Source of the DNA: Paracoccaceae bacterium
GTDB taxonomy: Bacteria; Pseudomonadota; Alphaproteobacteria; Rhodobacterales; Rhodobacteraceae
DNA length: 64,000 nucleotides
NCBI GenBank assembly: GCA_020425085.1
Contig: JAGQRW010000007.1
Span: 620,001 to 684,000 of the forward strand
Direction: 5' to 3'
The translations under genes were made by a program, and so were the position numbers. Of this stretch, positions 8,391 to 17,376 are shown piece by piece. How positions within the stretch are numbered: position 1 is the stretch's first letter; each line of letters starts with the position of its first letter. The notes beneath the pieces are model-generated. The model made no database searches and was not told the DNA's origin. It saw only the letters and a list, made by a program, of their open reading frames with translations.

Positions 8391-9101
8391 ATGCTGCGCG
8401 TGAAAAGCCACCAGGCCCGCGACGCCTGGCTGCGATCGACGCTCGGGGCGCTGCCCGACGGTGCGTCCATTCTGGATGTCGGCGCCGGGGAATGCGCCAA
8501 CAAGCCGTTTTGCGCGCATCTTGACTATGTCGCGCAGGATATCGCCCAGTATGACGGCAAGGGCGACGGCGCCGGCCTGCACACCGACACGTGGGATTTC
8601 CATCAGATCGACATTATCTGCGATCTCTATGACATTCCCGAAGAACGGAAATTCGATCACATCCTTTGCAGCGAGGTGCTGGAGCATGTGGTCGACCCGG
8701 TGCGCGCCCTGGAGAAGCTGGCGCGGCTGGTTGCGCCGGAAGGCTCGATCATCCTGACCGCGCCGTTCAACAGCCTGACCCATTTCGCGCCCTATCACTA
8801 CTGCACCGGATTTTCGCGCTATTTCTACGAATACCATTTCGAGCGGCTCGGGTTTCAGGTGCAAACCCTACAACCCAATGGCGGCCATCTGGACTATCTG
8901 GATCAGGAGCTTGGCCGGGTCAAGAAGGTGCGCAAGACCTATGACGGCTGGCGGCTGGACCCGTTGTCACGGATCATTCTGGGAATTGCCCGGCTTAACG
9001 TACGGCTGCTGGCGGCACTGGACGGGCCGCGCAACGCGCGGAAATCCAGCGAATTGCAGTCATTCGGCTGGCACGTGGTGGCGCGGCGCAAGGGCGTCTG
9101 A
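8391..9101 (+). CDS. Class I SAM-dependent methyltransferase
   Basis: A 236-residue protein with a Methyltransf_11-like core: motif I ASILDVGAGECANKPF near residue 25, and the later motif FDHILCSEVLEHVVDPVRALEKL, where EVLEH is typical. The C-terminal part (FSRYFYEYHFERLGFQV) resembles methyltransferases in polysaccharide loci. The ATG at 8391 follows AGAGGAG with good spacing; the longer frame upstream is rejected. No signal or membrane segment. Substrate unknown. It converges on selO, nine bases from its stop. Confidence 0.88.
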   Translation: MLRVKSHQARDAWLRSTLGALPDGASILDVGAGECANKPFCAHLDYVAQDIAQYDGKGDGAGLHTDTWDFHQIDIICDLYDIPEERKFDHILCSEVLEHVVDPVRALEKLARLVAPEGSIILTAPFNSLTHFAPYHYCTGFSRYFYEYHFERLGFQVQTLQPNGGHLDYLDQELGRVKKVRKTYDGWRLDPLSRIILGIARLNVRLLAALDGPRNARKSSELQSFGWHVVARRKGV

Positions 9102-9110
9102 CGGCGGCAT

Positions 9111-10562
9111 TCAGGTGCCGCAGAAGGTCATGCAAACGCGTTCCTCGGGGCGGGGCGGGGTCTCGAACGCAGCAAAGGCTTCGCGGTCGGCAAATGGTTT
9201 TTCCAACACCGTCAGCAGGGTTTCAAAGACGCTGAAATCGCCCTGATAGGCGGCGTTGATCGCCTGTTCGACCCGGTGGTTGCGGGCGATATAGACGGGA
9301 TTGGCCGCTTTCATCAGGGCAAGTGCTGCATCGGTGTCGCCCCGGATGTTTTGCCAGCCATCAAGCCAGCCTGCCAAAGCCGCTGTATCTTTGAACATTG
9401 CCGACAGGGGCGCAAAGTCATCAACGTCAAGACCGCTGGTCAACCGTCTGAAGGCAAGAGTAAAATCAACCTCGTCCTGTTCCATCAGCGCCAGCAGGGT
9501 GGCAACCGCTTCAGCGGCGGCTTCATCCGCCTTGACGCCGATCTTGGCGCAGAAACGCCGGTTATAGGCGGCGACAAACAGCGATTCAAACCGGTCGAGC
9601 TGCGCCTGCGCCAGCTTGACCGCAGTTTCCTCATCCGCCGCAATCAGCGGCAGCATTGCTTGTGCGAACTGCGCCAGGTTCCAGTGCGCGATCCTGGGCT
9701 GGTTGACAAAGGCGTAGCGGCCCTGATGGTCGATCGAACTGAACACCTTCAGGCTGTCGTAATTGTCCATGAAGGCGCAGGGGCCGTAATCAATGGTCTC
9801 GCCGGATATCGCCATGTTGTCGGTGTTCATTACCCCGTGGATGAAACCGACCGACATCCACGCCGCCACCAGTTCCGCCTGCCGCGCCATCACCAGATCC
9901 AGAACCGCCAGCGCCGGTATCTCGGCCTTGGTCGCCTCGGGATAATGACGTGTGATCACATGATCCAGCAACGCCTGCAAACCTTCGGTATCCTTGCGCG
10001 CGTACAGATACTGAAAGGTGCCAACGCGGATGTGGCTGGCAGCGACGCGCGCCAGAACCGCGCCGGGTTCGGGGTTGTCGCGCATCACGATCTCGCCGGT
10101 CGTCACCACCGACAGGGCGCGGGTGGTGGGGATGTCCAGAGCGGCCATCGCCTCGCTTACGATATATTCGCGCAGAACCGCGCCCAGCACCGCCTTGCCG
10201 TCACCGCCACGCGAAAACGGTGTGCGACCGGAACCCTTCAGGTGTAGGTCAAACCGCGCCCCGTCCGGTGCAATGATCTCACCCAACAGCATGGCGCGAC
10301 CATCGCCGAGTTGCGGCACCCAGTTGCCGAACTGATGCCCGGCATAGGCCATCGCCAGCGGCTCCGTCCCCTTCGGCGCCGCGGCACCGGCAAGCATGGC
10401 GACGCCGGTCTCGGAACTGAGCGTATCGGCATCAATACCAAGGCGTTCCGCCAGTGCCAGGTTGAGCCGGATCAACCTTGGTGCCAATGGCTCGGACGGC
10501 TCAAGTCGCACAAACAGGCGCTCGGGCAGGCGGGCATAGCTGTTTTCAAAGGCAATCATCAT
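9111..10562 (-). CDS. selO: Protein adenylyltransferase SelO
   Basis: A 483-residue member of the SelO/YdiU (UPF0061) pseudokinase family, which transfers AMP from ATP to protein Ser/Thr/Tyr, with a role in redox homeostasis in studied members. Family segments visible are AYAGHQFGNWVPQLGDGRA, LHLKGSGRTPFSRGGDGKA, the loop GVMNTDNMAISGETIDYGP and DYGPCAFMDNYD. The protein ends CMTFCGT; the Cys third from the end sits where eukaryotic SelO has selenocysteine. The start is ATG ATG at 10562/10559. It is probably monocistronic. Confidence 0.93.
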   Translation of the reverse strand: MMIAFENSYARLPERLFVRLEPSEPLAPRLIRLNLALAERLGIDADTLSSETGVAMLAGAAAPKGTEPLAMAYAGHQFGNWVPQLGDGRAMLLGEIIAPDGARFDLHLKGSGRTPFSRGGDGKAVLGAVLREYIVSEAMAALDIPTTRALSVVTTGEIVMRDNPEPGAVLARVAASHIRVGTFQYLYARKDTEGLQALLDHVITRHYPEATKAEIPALAVLDLVMARQAELVAAWMSVGFIHGVMNTDNMAISGETIDYGPCAFMDNYDSLKVFSSIDHQGRYAFVNQPRIAHWNLAQFAQAMLPLIAADEETAVKLAQAQLDRFESLFVAAYNRRFCAKIGVKADEAAAEAVATLLALMEQDEVDFTLAFRRLTSGLDVDDFAPLSAMFKDTAALAGWLDGWQNIRGDTDAALALMKAANPVYIARNHRVEQAINAAYQGDFSVFETLLTVLEKPFADREAFAAFETPPRPEERVCMTFCGT

Positions 10563-10675
10563 GGCTCCGGTCGTTGGGCGGCAGGTTCAGGTGCAATCTA
10601 GGCCGCGAACATGATTATTGCCAGTCCGGGGCCAGAATGCGCACGAAACCGTGTTCATCCGTTGCCTGGCCAGAT

Positions 10676-11911
10676 TCAGGAAAACCGATTTGGATCATAA
10701 GCTTTGATGTCGATATTGATGTTACGCCCAAGGGCGATGTCTCTGGCCATGCGGCCTAGCCTTGGGCCGATGGTCAGGCCGACATGCTGGCCGCCATAGG
10801 CGCAGATCACCCTCGGCGCATGGATGAGCGGCCCAAGATGCGGCAGGCTGTCGGGCATCGAGGGGCGGTGGCCCATCCAGGTTTCCTCAGACTCCCAGGT
10901 CAGGCTCGGATAGACTTGCCGGATACGTTTTCGCAACAGATCAAGGGGGGCTTTGGACGCTGCGGCATTCAGACCGCCAAATTCGACGATCCCGGCGCAA
11001 CGAAGCCCCCCCAGCATCGGTGTCACCACGAATTTCGCATCCGCCACCATGAACGGGCAGACCGGGGCAAAACTGGTGTTGTTCAGAAACAGATGATAGC
11101 CGCGCTCGGTCTCCAGCCTGGATTTCTGGCCAAGCGGGCGGCTCAGGCCACCTGACCAAGCCCCGGCGCAAAGGATGATCCGATCCGCCGTCAGAACTTC
11201 GCCACCTGAAAGCGTGACTTCGCCATCGCCAATGGCTGCGACTTCGGCAAGCCTGAAAACCCCGCCATTGACCTGAAAATGCTCCGCCAGCGCCGCTACA
11301 TAGCGCCCCGGCGAGGTCAGCCAGCCGTGATCGGCATAACTGGTGGCGAACTGGTAACGGGCCGAGACATTCGGATCATGTTGCAACAACTCTGCGCGGT
11401 CATGTTCATTCGGCACAAACCCGGCCTGGCGCCGCAACCCACTGGCATAGGCATCCTTGGCATAGGCTTTGCGATTCCGGTAATAATAGAAATAATCGCC
11501 CTTGCGGATATAGTCGGCGGCCCTTGTTCCCCTGGCCAGCGCCAGATGCTGATCGACACTGTCATCGGTCAGTGCGAGCAAGGCCTGCACCGTGGATTCC
11601 AGAATATCACGCCGCGCATTTCTCAAAAACGGCACCAGCCACGGAATCAGGCGCGGCAGATAATGCCATTTCAGAAACAAGGGCGAGTCGGGATCAAGGA
11701 TCATCAACGGCGCCTTCAGGAACATGCCGGGTTCGGACAGCGGAACCACCGCCACCCGCGCCAGCAACCCGGCATTACCGTACGAGGTCTGTTCCGGCGC
11801 ACCCGGCGCGACCCGGTCGATCAGGGTGACGCTGACACCTTCACGGCGCAGCCATTCGGCGCTGGCAACCCCGGTAATGCCGGAACCGATGACGATGGCG
11901 GTACGGATCAA
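10676..11911 (-). CDS. FAD-dependent oxidoreductase, D-amino-acid dehydrogenase (DadA) type
   Basis: A 411-residue DAO-family flavoprotein. The N-terminal dinucleotide-binding fold is AIVIGSGITGVASAEWL with acidic residue at TLIDR; PEQTSYGNAGLL follows, and the C-terminus has the second FAD motif in ICAYGGQHVGLTIGP. I choose the TTG at 11911 because GAGGAG lies six bases upstream and the fold then starts at residue 4, as in DadA proteins. Likely oxidises a D-amino acid or secondary amine at the membrane; the substrate is not fixed by sequence. The neighbours do not point to a pathway. Confidence 0.88.
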   Translation of the reverse strand: MIRTAIVIGSGITGVASAEWLRREGVSVTLIDRVAPGAPEQTSYGNAGLLARVAVVPLSEPGMFLKAPLMILDPDSPLFLKWHYLPRLIPWLVPFLRNARRDILESTVQALLALTDDSVDQHLALARGTRAADYIRKGDYFYYYRNRKAYAKDAYASGLRRQAGFVPNEHDRAELLQHDPNVSARYQFATSYADHGWLTSPGRYVAALAEHFQVNGGVFRLAEVAAIGDGEVTLSGGEVLTADRIILCAGAWSGGLSRPLGQKSRLETERGYHLFLNNTSFAPVCPFMVADAKFVVTPMLGGLRCAGIVEFGGLNAAASKAPLDLLRKRIRQVYPSLTWESEETWMGHRPSMPDSLPHLGPLIHAPRVICAYGGQHVGLTIGPRLGRMARDIALGRNINIDIKAYDPNRFS

Positions 11912-12010
11912 GGGCGACTCCTCAGGCCGGTTTGGCCCGAACTTAGCGAAATATCGCCCCTTGGCCAGCAGCAATCAGCAATGTCCGGGGCCAGTGGTCT
12001 GGTTCCGGCA

Positions 12011-12066
12011 TCTTTATTGCCGAAATACTCGCGCCGCAGGCAAACCGACCCTCCCGGGTCGGTTTT
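12011..12066 (+). repeat. Dispersed intergenic repeat, copy A
   Basis: Core CTTTATTGCCGAAATACTC followed by a perfect hairpin (AACCGACCC/GGGTCGGTT, loop TCCC, 12043-12064) and TT. The same architecture recurs at 24369-24450, 53102-53177 and, inverted and more diverged, 41713-41760. It lies in the 320-base gap between the DadA-like gene and mgtE and could also act as a terminator. Confidence 0.6.
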
Positions 12067-12079
12067 CAGGGGGATTGGC

Positions 12080-12108
12080 GTCAGCCCTTTCAGGGGCTGT
12101 CCGCTGAC
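12080..12108 (+). other. Possible alternating hairpins in the mgtE leader
   Basis: CAGCCC (12082-12087) can pair with GGGCTG (12094-12099), while the overlapping GTCAGC (12080-12085) can pair with GCTGAC (12103-12108). The two stems exclude each other. They lie about 125 bases before mgtE. No known magnesium riboswitch class is recognised, so function is speculative. The rest of the gap up to mgtE shows nothing else clear. Confidence 0.25.
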
Positions 12109-12231
12109 TGGTCAATCCTAGCTGATCGTGTGGTCAAACGCGCAAACCTTATGTAATCTGCGAGGTTGTGGATTTATGGGTAAGCGAATTAAACTACCGC
12201 CAAAGCGTTCGGGCAGACAGGGGATGAGGCC

Positions 12232-13614
12232 ATGACCGAGTATGATCCGGACCTGAATGAACCGTTCGACGACGCCTATGCTCTGGAAACCGGACTGGTA
12301 GATCGCCTGCTCACCGCGGTCGAAGCCGGCGACCGGGTACAGCTTCTGGAATTGCTGGACGAAGTTCACGCCGCCGATATCGCCGACTTCATCGAGCAGA
12401 TCGGTTCGGCCGATCGGCGCGCCTTTCTGGCGCTCTGGGGCGATGATATCGACGGCGAGGTTCTGTCGGAACTGAGCGACGGCGTGCGCGAAGAGGTGAT
12501 CGACGAACTTCCCGGCCATGTTCTGGCCGGGGCGGTCCGCAGCCTGGAAACCGACGACGTTGTCGATCTGATCGAATACCTGGAGGAACCGCAGCAGGAA
12601 CTGGTGCTGGACGCGCTGGAAGACGCCGACCGGGTGGCGGTGGAACAGGCGCTGACCTATCCGGAATATACCGCCGGCCGGTTGATGCAGCGCGAACTGG
12701 TGATGGCGCCGCCGCACTGGAATGTGGGGCAGGTGATTGATTACCTGCGGGCGGAAAAAGACCTGCCCGACATGTTCTACGACGTGATGATCGTCGATCC
12801 CCGGATGCGCCCGGTCGGCAGTGTGCCACTGGGCCGCCTGATGGCATCCAAGCGCGACGTGCCGCTCAATTCGATCATGGAGGATGATTTCCGCACCATC
12901 CCGGTCCTGCAAAGCGAAGAGGACGTGGCCTACGCCTTCAACCAGTATCACATGGTGTCGGCACCGGTGGTCGATGCCGACGGGCGGCTGGTCGGGGTGA
13001 TCACCATTGACGACGCGATGGCGGTTCTGGGGGAATCGGCGGATGAGGATATCAAACGCCTGGCCGGGGTCGGGGATGAGACATTGGCCGACCGCATCAG
13101 CACCACCACCATGGCGCGGTTTCCCTGGCTTGCGGTCAATCTGTTGACGACGATCCTGGCCTCGCTGGTGATTGCGCAATTTGTCGGCACCATCAAGGCG
13201 ATCCTGCCGTTGGCGGTGCTGATGCCGATTGTCGCCTCGATGGGCGGCAATGCCGGAACCCAGTCGCTGACCGTGGCGGTGCGCGGTATAGCCACCAAGG
13301 ATTTGACCAGTTCCAACGTCTGGCGGGTGATCCGGCGCGAGGCGATTGTCGGCCTGTTGAACGGGTTGATTTTTGCGGTGATCATCGGCGTGGTCGGCTA
13401 TTTGTGGTTCGGCTCGGTGATGCTGGGGGTGGTTCTGGCGATGGCGATGGTCGCCAACCTCTTGGTCGCCGGGCTGGCAGGGGTGCTGATTCCGATTTCG
13501 CTGGAAAAGCTGGGGGTTGATCCGGCCCTGGCATCCGGCGCGTTCGTTACCACCGTTACCGATGTTGTCGGCTTTTTCGTGTTCCTGGGACTGGCGGCGG
13601 TGATATTGCTTTAG
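12232..13614 (+). CDS. mgtE: Magnesium transporter MgtE
   Basis: A 460-residue inner-membrane Mg2+ channel. Domains in order: an acidic N-terminal superhelical domain (about residues 20-130, with ELLDEVHAADIADFIEQ), a CBS pair (about 135-260, with GRLMQRELV and DADGRLVGVITIDDAMAVL), a connecting helix, and five predicted membrane helices from about residue 290 to the end, including the signature MPIVASMGGNAGTQSLTVAVRG. The CBS and N domains gate the pore by binding Mg2+. A GGGGATGAGG stretch serves as ribosome binding site. It is convergent with the 894-aa gene. Confidence 0.95.
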   Translation: MTEYDPDLNEPFDDAYALETGLVDRLLTAVEAGDRVQLLELLDEVHAADIADFIEQIGSADRRAFLALWGDDIDGEVLSELSDGVREEVIDELPGHVLAGAVRSLETDDVVDLIEYLEEPQQELVLDALEDADRVAVEQALTYPEYTAGRLMQRELVMAPPHWNVGQVIDYLRAEKDLPDMFYDVMIVDPRMRPVGSVPLGRLMASKRDVPLNSIMEDDFRTIPVLQSEEDVAYAFNQYHMVSAPVVDADGRLVGVITIDDAMAVLGESADEDIKRLAGVGDETLADRISTTTMARFPWLAVNLLTTILASLVIAQFVGTIKAILPLAVLMPIVASMGGNAGTQSLTVAVRGIATKDLTSSNVWRVIRREAIVGLLNGLIFAVIIGVVGYLWFGSVMLGVVLAMAMVANLLVAGLAGVLIPISLEKLGVDPALASGAFVTTVTDVVGFFVFLGLAAVILL

Positions 13615-13748
13615 GGCGAATCGGCGGCAACCGGGGATCGGCCCGGTGCGTTATGCGCTTTTTCAAAACCATTCGGCGTCAATGGCGCGTTCGGCCAGGG
13701 CCAAGGTCAGCGGCAATGTGGTTCGATCCGGATCAAACCCGAACCACG

Positions 13749-16433
13749 TCAGTTCGGCACCTTCAGCACCCGGTTACGACCGCTTTTCACATAGGAAAGT
13801 GAACTGTCGCCGATCGCCGCAATCTTGCCGCCGTCAACCCGGTCACCGGGTTTCACCTTGACGAAACGCCCGCTGGGCAGGCGCAGCAGCGCGGTGCGTT
13901 CGGCGGGTGTGCCGTAAACGCCGATCAGGTTCAACTGACTCAGATTTATCGCGTTCTTGATGGTTGCGGTCTTGGCGACCGAGGCGCGGGTCGGCATTGC
14001 CGGGGCTGCGGAATTGTCTTCCGGTTCCCCGTCGTCGCTGCTGACAGCTTCGGCAACAGCGGCGGATACGGCAGTTGCGCGGAACTTTTCAACGGTCTGG
14101 CTGAAATCGCCGGGCCGCTGTCCGGGTTTCCTCGATGACAGGATCGCCAGCTTGCTGACCGGCTGTTCCACCCCGTCGGGGCTGCTGTTACCCGATTGCG
14201 GGCGCGGATTTGGCTGGCGGCTGGCAAGTTCGCTCAGCGTCATTTGACCTTGAACATAAACTGCGGCCTCGCCGGTCTTCAGATCTTCCGGCCTGCCCTT
14301 GGGCCGCTTGCCCAGCAACGGGTCGGGCGGCAGCAAGCGTTCGGTTTCCGGTCTTGTGGGTGGCGTCATTCCGGGGCGGCCCAGCATGACCAGAACCCCG
14401 TCAGGGGTCAGCGCACCCTTTTCGGTGGCCTTGACCAGCCCGCGCTCGTCCAGATCAAAGGTTACCAGCGGCCCCGGTGGCGAGGTTTTGCGCGCCGGCG
14501 GGTCATCCTGAACCCCGCGGTTGAAATCCGGCAGGATGATCGCATCATTGGCTTCAAGCGGACGATCCAGCGAGGCGACATAGATGTCGTCGCGATCCTC
14601 GTTCGATACCGGCTCGGGGGGGGCGACGATGCCCTGAAGGATGCCGCTGTCGGCATATAGCACCGCCAGTTCGGTTTCGCTCGGCCCGGTTTCGCCGTCT
14701 GATTCGGCGGTTTCACCGGGCGCGCCTTCGGCCAGTTCCTCATCGGTCGGCCTGGTCAGTTCCGCCGCGCTGAGACCAGCAGCGCGAATATCGGCCAGTT
14801 CTTGGTCGGTCGGCTCGGTCAGGGGGGTTGCGGTATCGGCCAGGCCCGCTTCGGGATCGGCCATGCCTTCAAACAGCGAACGGCGTTCCGGGCGGACCGG
14901 CCGGATCGCCGGCAGTGGTGCCTCGATTGTATCGGCTTCCGGTCCGCCAGACGAGGCGGGATGCAGATTGGCAAGATCGGTGGGGCGCGGCCTGGCGCGG
15001 TTATCACTGCGAACACCGCGTTCGGCAGCTGTGGTTTCCAGAGTTTCCGGCGCAACCGACGATACCCCGGAACCGTCATTCCAGAGAAAGGCATATAGCA
15101 GCCAGAGCAGCACCAGAAAGGCCAGAACCGCCAGAGCGGCGAAAATCGCCTTTGGCCCCGGCAGCGGCATCGCGCTTTTGGCGGCCTCGTGGAACACCGG
15201 GTTGATCGGATAATCGTCGCCGTTCGCGTTCAGCGGTGGCGGGGCAGGCGGCACATGGGTTGGCAGCGGCTGGTTTGCCGCAGTCGGGTTTTCGGGCGTT
15301 GGTTTGGCCTGCTTGCGGATCAGTTTTCGGCGCGGGCCGAGGCTGCTTTCGCTAACAGCGGCAGGTTTGGCTTGTCTGGCGGATGCAACACCTGCTTTCA
15401 GCCTGGGCAAAAGATTGCGCAGAACCGCCTGATTCTGGGCCGAAGGTGGTTTTCTGGTTTCAGACGCCTTGCCGGGCAGCACGCGCTTTTCCCCGACCAG
15501 CGGCAAGGGCGGCGGTGGTGGCGGCGGTGGCGATGGCCTGTCCGCCCGCAACCCATCCGCCGGTTCGCCGGTCGGGTTTGCGGCGGCGGCTCCGATGACA
15601 ATGCGCGAAGTCATGCGGCTGATCGGTCGCTCGTCGGTATCGGCAAGTCCGGTTGGTGCGGAACCGCTGCGGCGGCTGGAAAAGGTCAGGGGAGCCGTTA
15701 CAGGCTTGACGTCCGGTTTCGCGCCGCTCGGGTCTGCTGTGCCATCCTGCGGTTCAGCAGAATCGCGCGCTTGGTCGTTGGCGGCGGCGGGCATGTCTCC
15801 GGGCGGAACCTTGGGTGCCTGTTTGGCCGCATCCTCGGGTGGATCGGCGGGTTTGGCGAATGAATCGACAAAGATATTGCGAATCTCCGGCCCCGGCGAA
15901 TTTTCCATGGGCTCTGTCTGGGTCTCGCGCAAATCCATATCGGCGTCAAACAGCGTATAGGAATGGGCAGTGCGGCCAAGATAGGGCATCCAGCCGCTAT
16001 CGCTCTCTGCGCCAAAGGAAACCGGATTGAAACGGTGTTCGATGGCAAAGCTTTCCGCCTCGTTCAGGGTTTCGCGCGCCACCACCGCAACCTTGACCAC
16101 ATCGCTGTCGCCCTGCCAGTCGAACACCAGATCCTCGACATCATAAGGGGTTACCCCTTCCAGCGCGGTGGCGATCTGGGCGCGCCGGCCGTCGTCATCC
16201 GGACCGGCGGCCGGGATGTCACGATAAAGGATCTGCGAATTTGGAATGATCAGCCGGGTGGTGAAACCCTTGCCTGCGATCCCGAGCGCCTTGTCGCGCA
16301 ACTGGCGTAGCTGACGGCGCAGATCAGGATCGTCCAGCGCCACCTTGCCGATCCCGGCCCAGGTGCCTTCTGGCTGGCGTTGCAACAGCGCGATGCCTTC
16401 GTGTGAAAGATCCAGGGCAAATTCAGGTTTCAT
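13749..16433 (-). CDS. Large PilM/PilP-like single-pass membrane protein, 894 aa
   Basis: The N-terminal ~150 residues (MKPEFALDLSHEGIALLQR...) look like the actin-like fold of PilM/GspL-type proteins. A long Pro/Ala/Glu-rich low-complexity region with a run of prolines near residue 305 follows. One strong membrane helix (AIFAALAVLAFLVLLWLLYA) lies near residues 428-450, followed by another disordered acidic region. The last ~60 residues (ERTALLRLPSGRFVKVKPGD, then AAIGDSSLSYVKSGRN) resemble the PilP/GspC-type domain. This suggests a cytoplasmic head, membrane anchor and periplasmic tail. Function is unknown; homology is my recognition of patterns, not a search. It stands alone, divergent from the SIMPL gene. 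Confidence 0.82.
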   Translation of the reverse strand: MKPEFALDLSHEGIALLQRQPEGTWAGIGKVALDDPDLRRQLRQLRDKALGIAGKGFTTRLIIPNSQILYRDIPAAGPDDDGRRAQIATALEGVTPYDVEDLVFDWQGDSDVVKVAVVARETLNEAESFAIEHRFNPVSFGAESDSGWMPYLGRTAHSYTLFDADMDLRETQTEPMENSPGPEIRNIFVDSFAKPADPPEDAAKQAPKVPPGDMPAAANDQARDSAEPQDGTADPSGAKPDVKPVTAPLTFSSRRSGSAPTGLADTDERPISRMTSRIVIGAAAANPTGEPADGLRADRPSPPPPPPPPLPLVGEKRVLPGKASETRKPPSAQNQAVLRNLLPRLKAGVASARQAKPAAVSESSLGPRRKLIRKQAKPTPENPTAANQPLPTHVPPAPPPLNANGDDYPINPVFHEAAKSAMPLPGPKAIFAALAVLAFLVLLWLLYAFLWNDGSGVSSVAPETLETTAAERGVRSDNRARPRPTDLANLHPASSGGPEADTIEAPLPAIRPVRPERRSLFEGMADPEAGLADTATPLTEPTDQELADIRAAGLSAAELTRPTDEELAEGAPGETAESDGETGPSETELAVLYADSGILQGIVAPPEPVSNEDRDDIYVASLDRPLEANDAIILPDFNRGVQDDPPARKTSPPGPLVTFDLDERGLVKATEKGALTPDGVLVMLGRPGMTPPTRPETERLLPPDPLLGKRPKGRPEDLKTGEAAVYVQGQMTLSELASRQPNPRPQSGNSSPDGVEQPVSKLAILSSRKPGQRPGDFSQTVEKFRATAVSAAVAEAVSSDDGEPEDNSAAPAMPTRASVAKTATIKNAINLSQLNLIGVYGTPAERTALLRLPSGRFVKVKPGDRVDGGKIAAIGDSSLSYVKSGRNRVLKVPN

Positions 16434-16595
16434 GGGCCTTCGCTTAGCAAGTTCCCCGGTCGGGAAGGAGTCACCAAAATGTCCGGAGCCGGATTATAGC
16501 AGGAATTCGCTTATCGACCAGACACAACCGAACAAAGGCTTGATATGACAGCAAAGAGCGGCCTAGCCTAGAAAAACACGTTTTCAGGAGTTGTC

Positions 16596-17291
16596 ATGCA
16601 AATTCGCAATCTTGTCTGCCTTTTGCTACTTTGTGCCGCGCCGCTGAGCATGCCGGTCCAGGCGGCCGATAGCAAGGGTGTGCTGACGGTTTCCGGAACC
16701 GGACAGGTTCCGGTGGTGCCGGATCTGGCGATGATTTCGGTCGGTGTCGAGGTTATGGCAAGCACGGCCAAGGCGGCAATTTCGCAGAATGCCGAACAGA
16801 TGAACAGGGTTTTCAAACTGTTGCAGGACAGTGACGTTGCGCTTGCCGATATTCAGACCTCGCAGTTTCAGCTTGCGCCGCAATGGAGCAATCAGAAATC
16901 CGGCAGTGACATGCCGCCGGAAATCGTCGGTTTCATGGTGTCGAATTCGGTTCGAGTCAAAGTGCGCGAACTTGCCCAGTTGGGGGCAGTTCTGGATGCG
17001 CTGGCTGAATCCGGTGCGACCAGTTTTCACTCGGTCCAGTTTGATATCAGCCAACCGCAATCGCCACTGGACGAGGCGCGCAAACTGGCGGTGGCCGAGG
17101 CGATACGCAAGGCCGAGCTGTTAGCCGACGCTGCCGGTCAACATCTGGGCCGAATCCTGTCGATTGATGAGGCGGGTTCGGCGCCGGTTCCGATCTATCG
17201 CATGGAAGCCTCGCTGGCGCGTTCTTCGCCGATTGCCGAGGGTGAAATGACGATCAGCGCCGATGTGACCATGCGGTTTCAGTTGGATTAG
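16596..17291 (+). CDS. Secreted SIMPL-domain (DUF541, YggE-like) protein
   Basis: A 231-residue protein with a signal peptide (RNLVCLLLLCAAPLSMPVQA, cleavage after AQA-like VQAAD near residue 24) and one DUF541 domain: LTVSGTGQVPVVPDLAMISV, the VEVMASTAKAAISQNAEQMN helix, and a C-terminal RSSPIAEGEMTISADVTMRF. The fold is shared with BP26 and YggE; E. coli YggE is linked to oxidative stress tolerance, but the molecular role is unsettled. Periplasmic. It follows a CAGGAG ribosome binding site and is divergent from the 894-aa gene. Confidence 0.88.
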   Translation: MQIRNLVCLLLLCAAPLSMPVQAADSKGVLTVSGTGQVPVVPDLAMISVGVEVMASTAKAAISQNAEQMNRVFKLLQDSDVALADIQTSQFQLAPQWSNQKSGSDMPPEIVGFMVSNSVRVKVRELAQLGAVLDALAESGATSFHSVQFDISQPQSPLDEARKLAVAEAIRKAELLADAAGQHLGRILSIDEAGSAPVPIYRMEASLARSSPIAEGEMTISADVTMRFQLD

Positions 17292-17376
17292 GGGCTGCGG
17301 GGGCGGCCGAAAATCACAAGAACATTCTGCGAACACCGCTTTTCATTTGCCACTGCCCGCGTTAACCTGTCGCCCG

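Noticed and set aside
12118-13179. Open frame (353 codons) opposite mgtE
   Set aside because: Antisense shadow of a well-supported transporter gene, His/Gln/Arg-rich with no motifs.
13718-13747. Terminator between mgtE and the 894-aa gene
   Set aside because: GTGGTTCG/CGAACCAC can pair, but the loop is long and there is no U-run in either direction.
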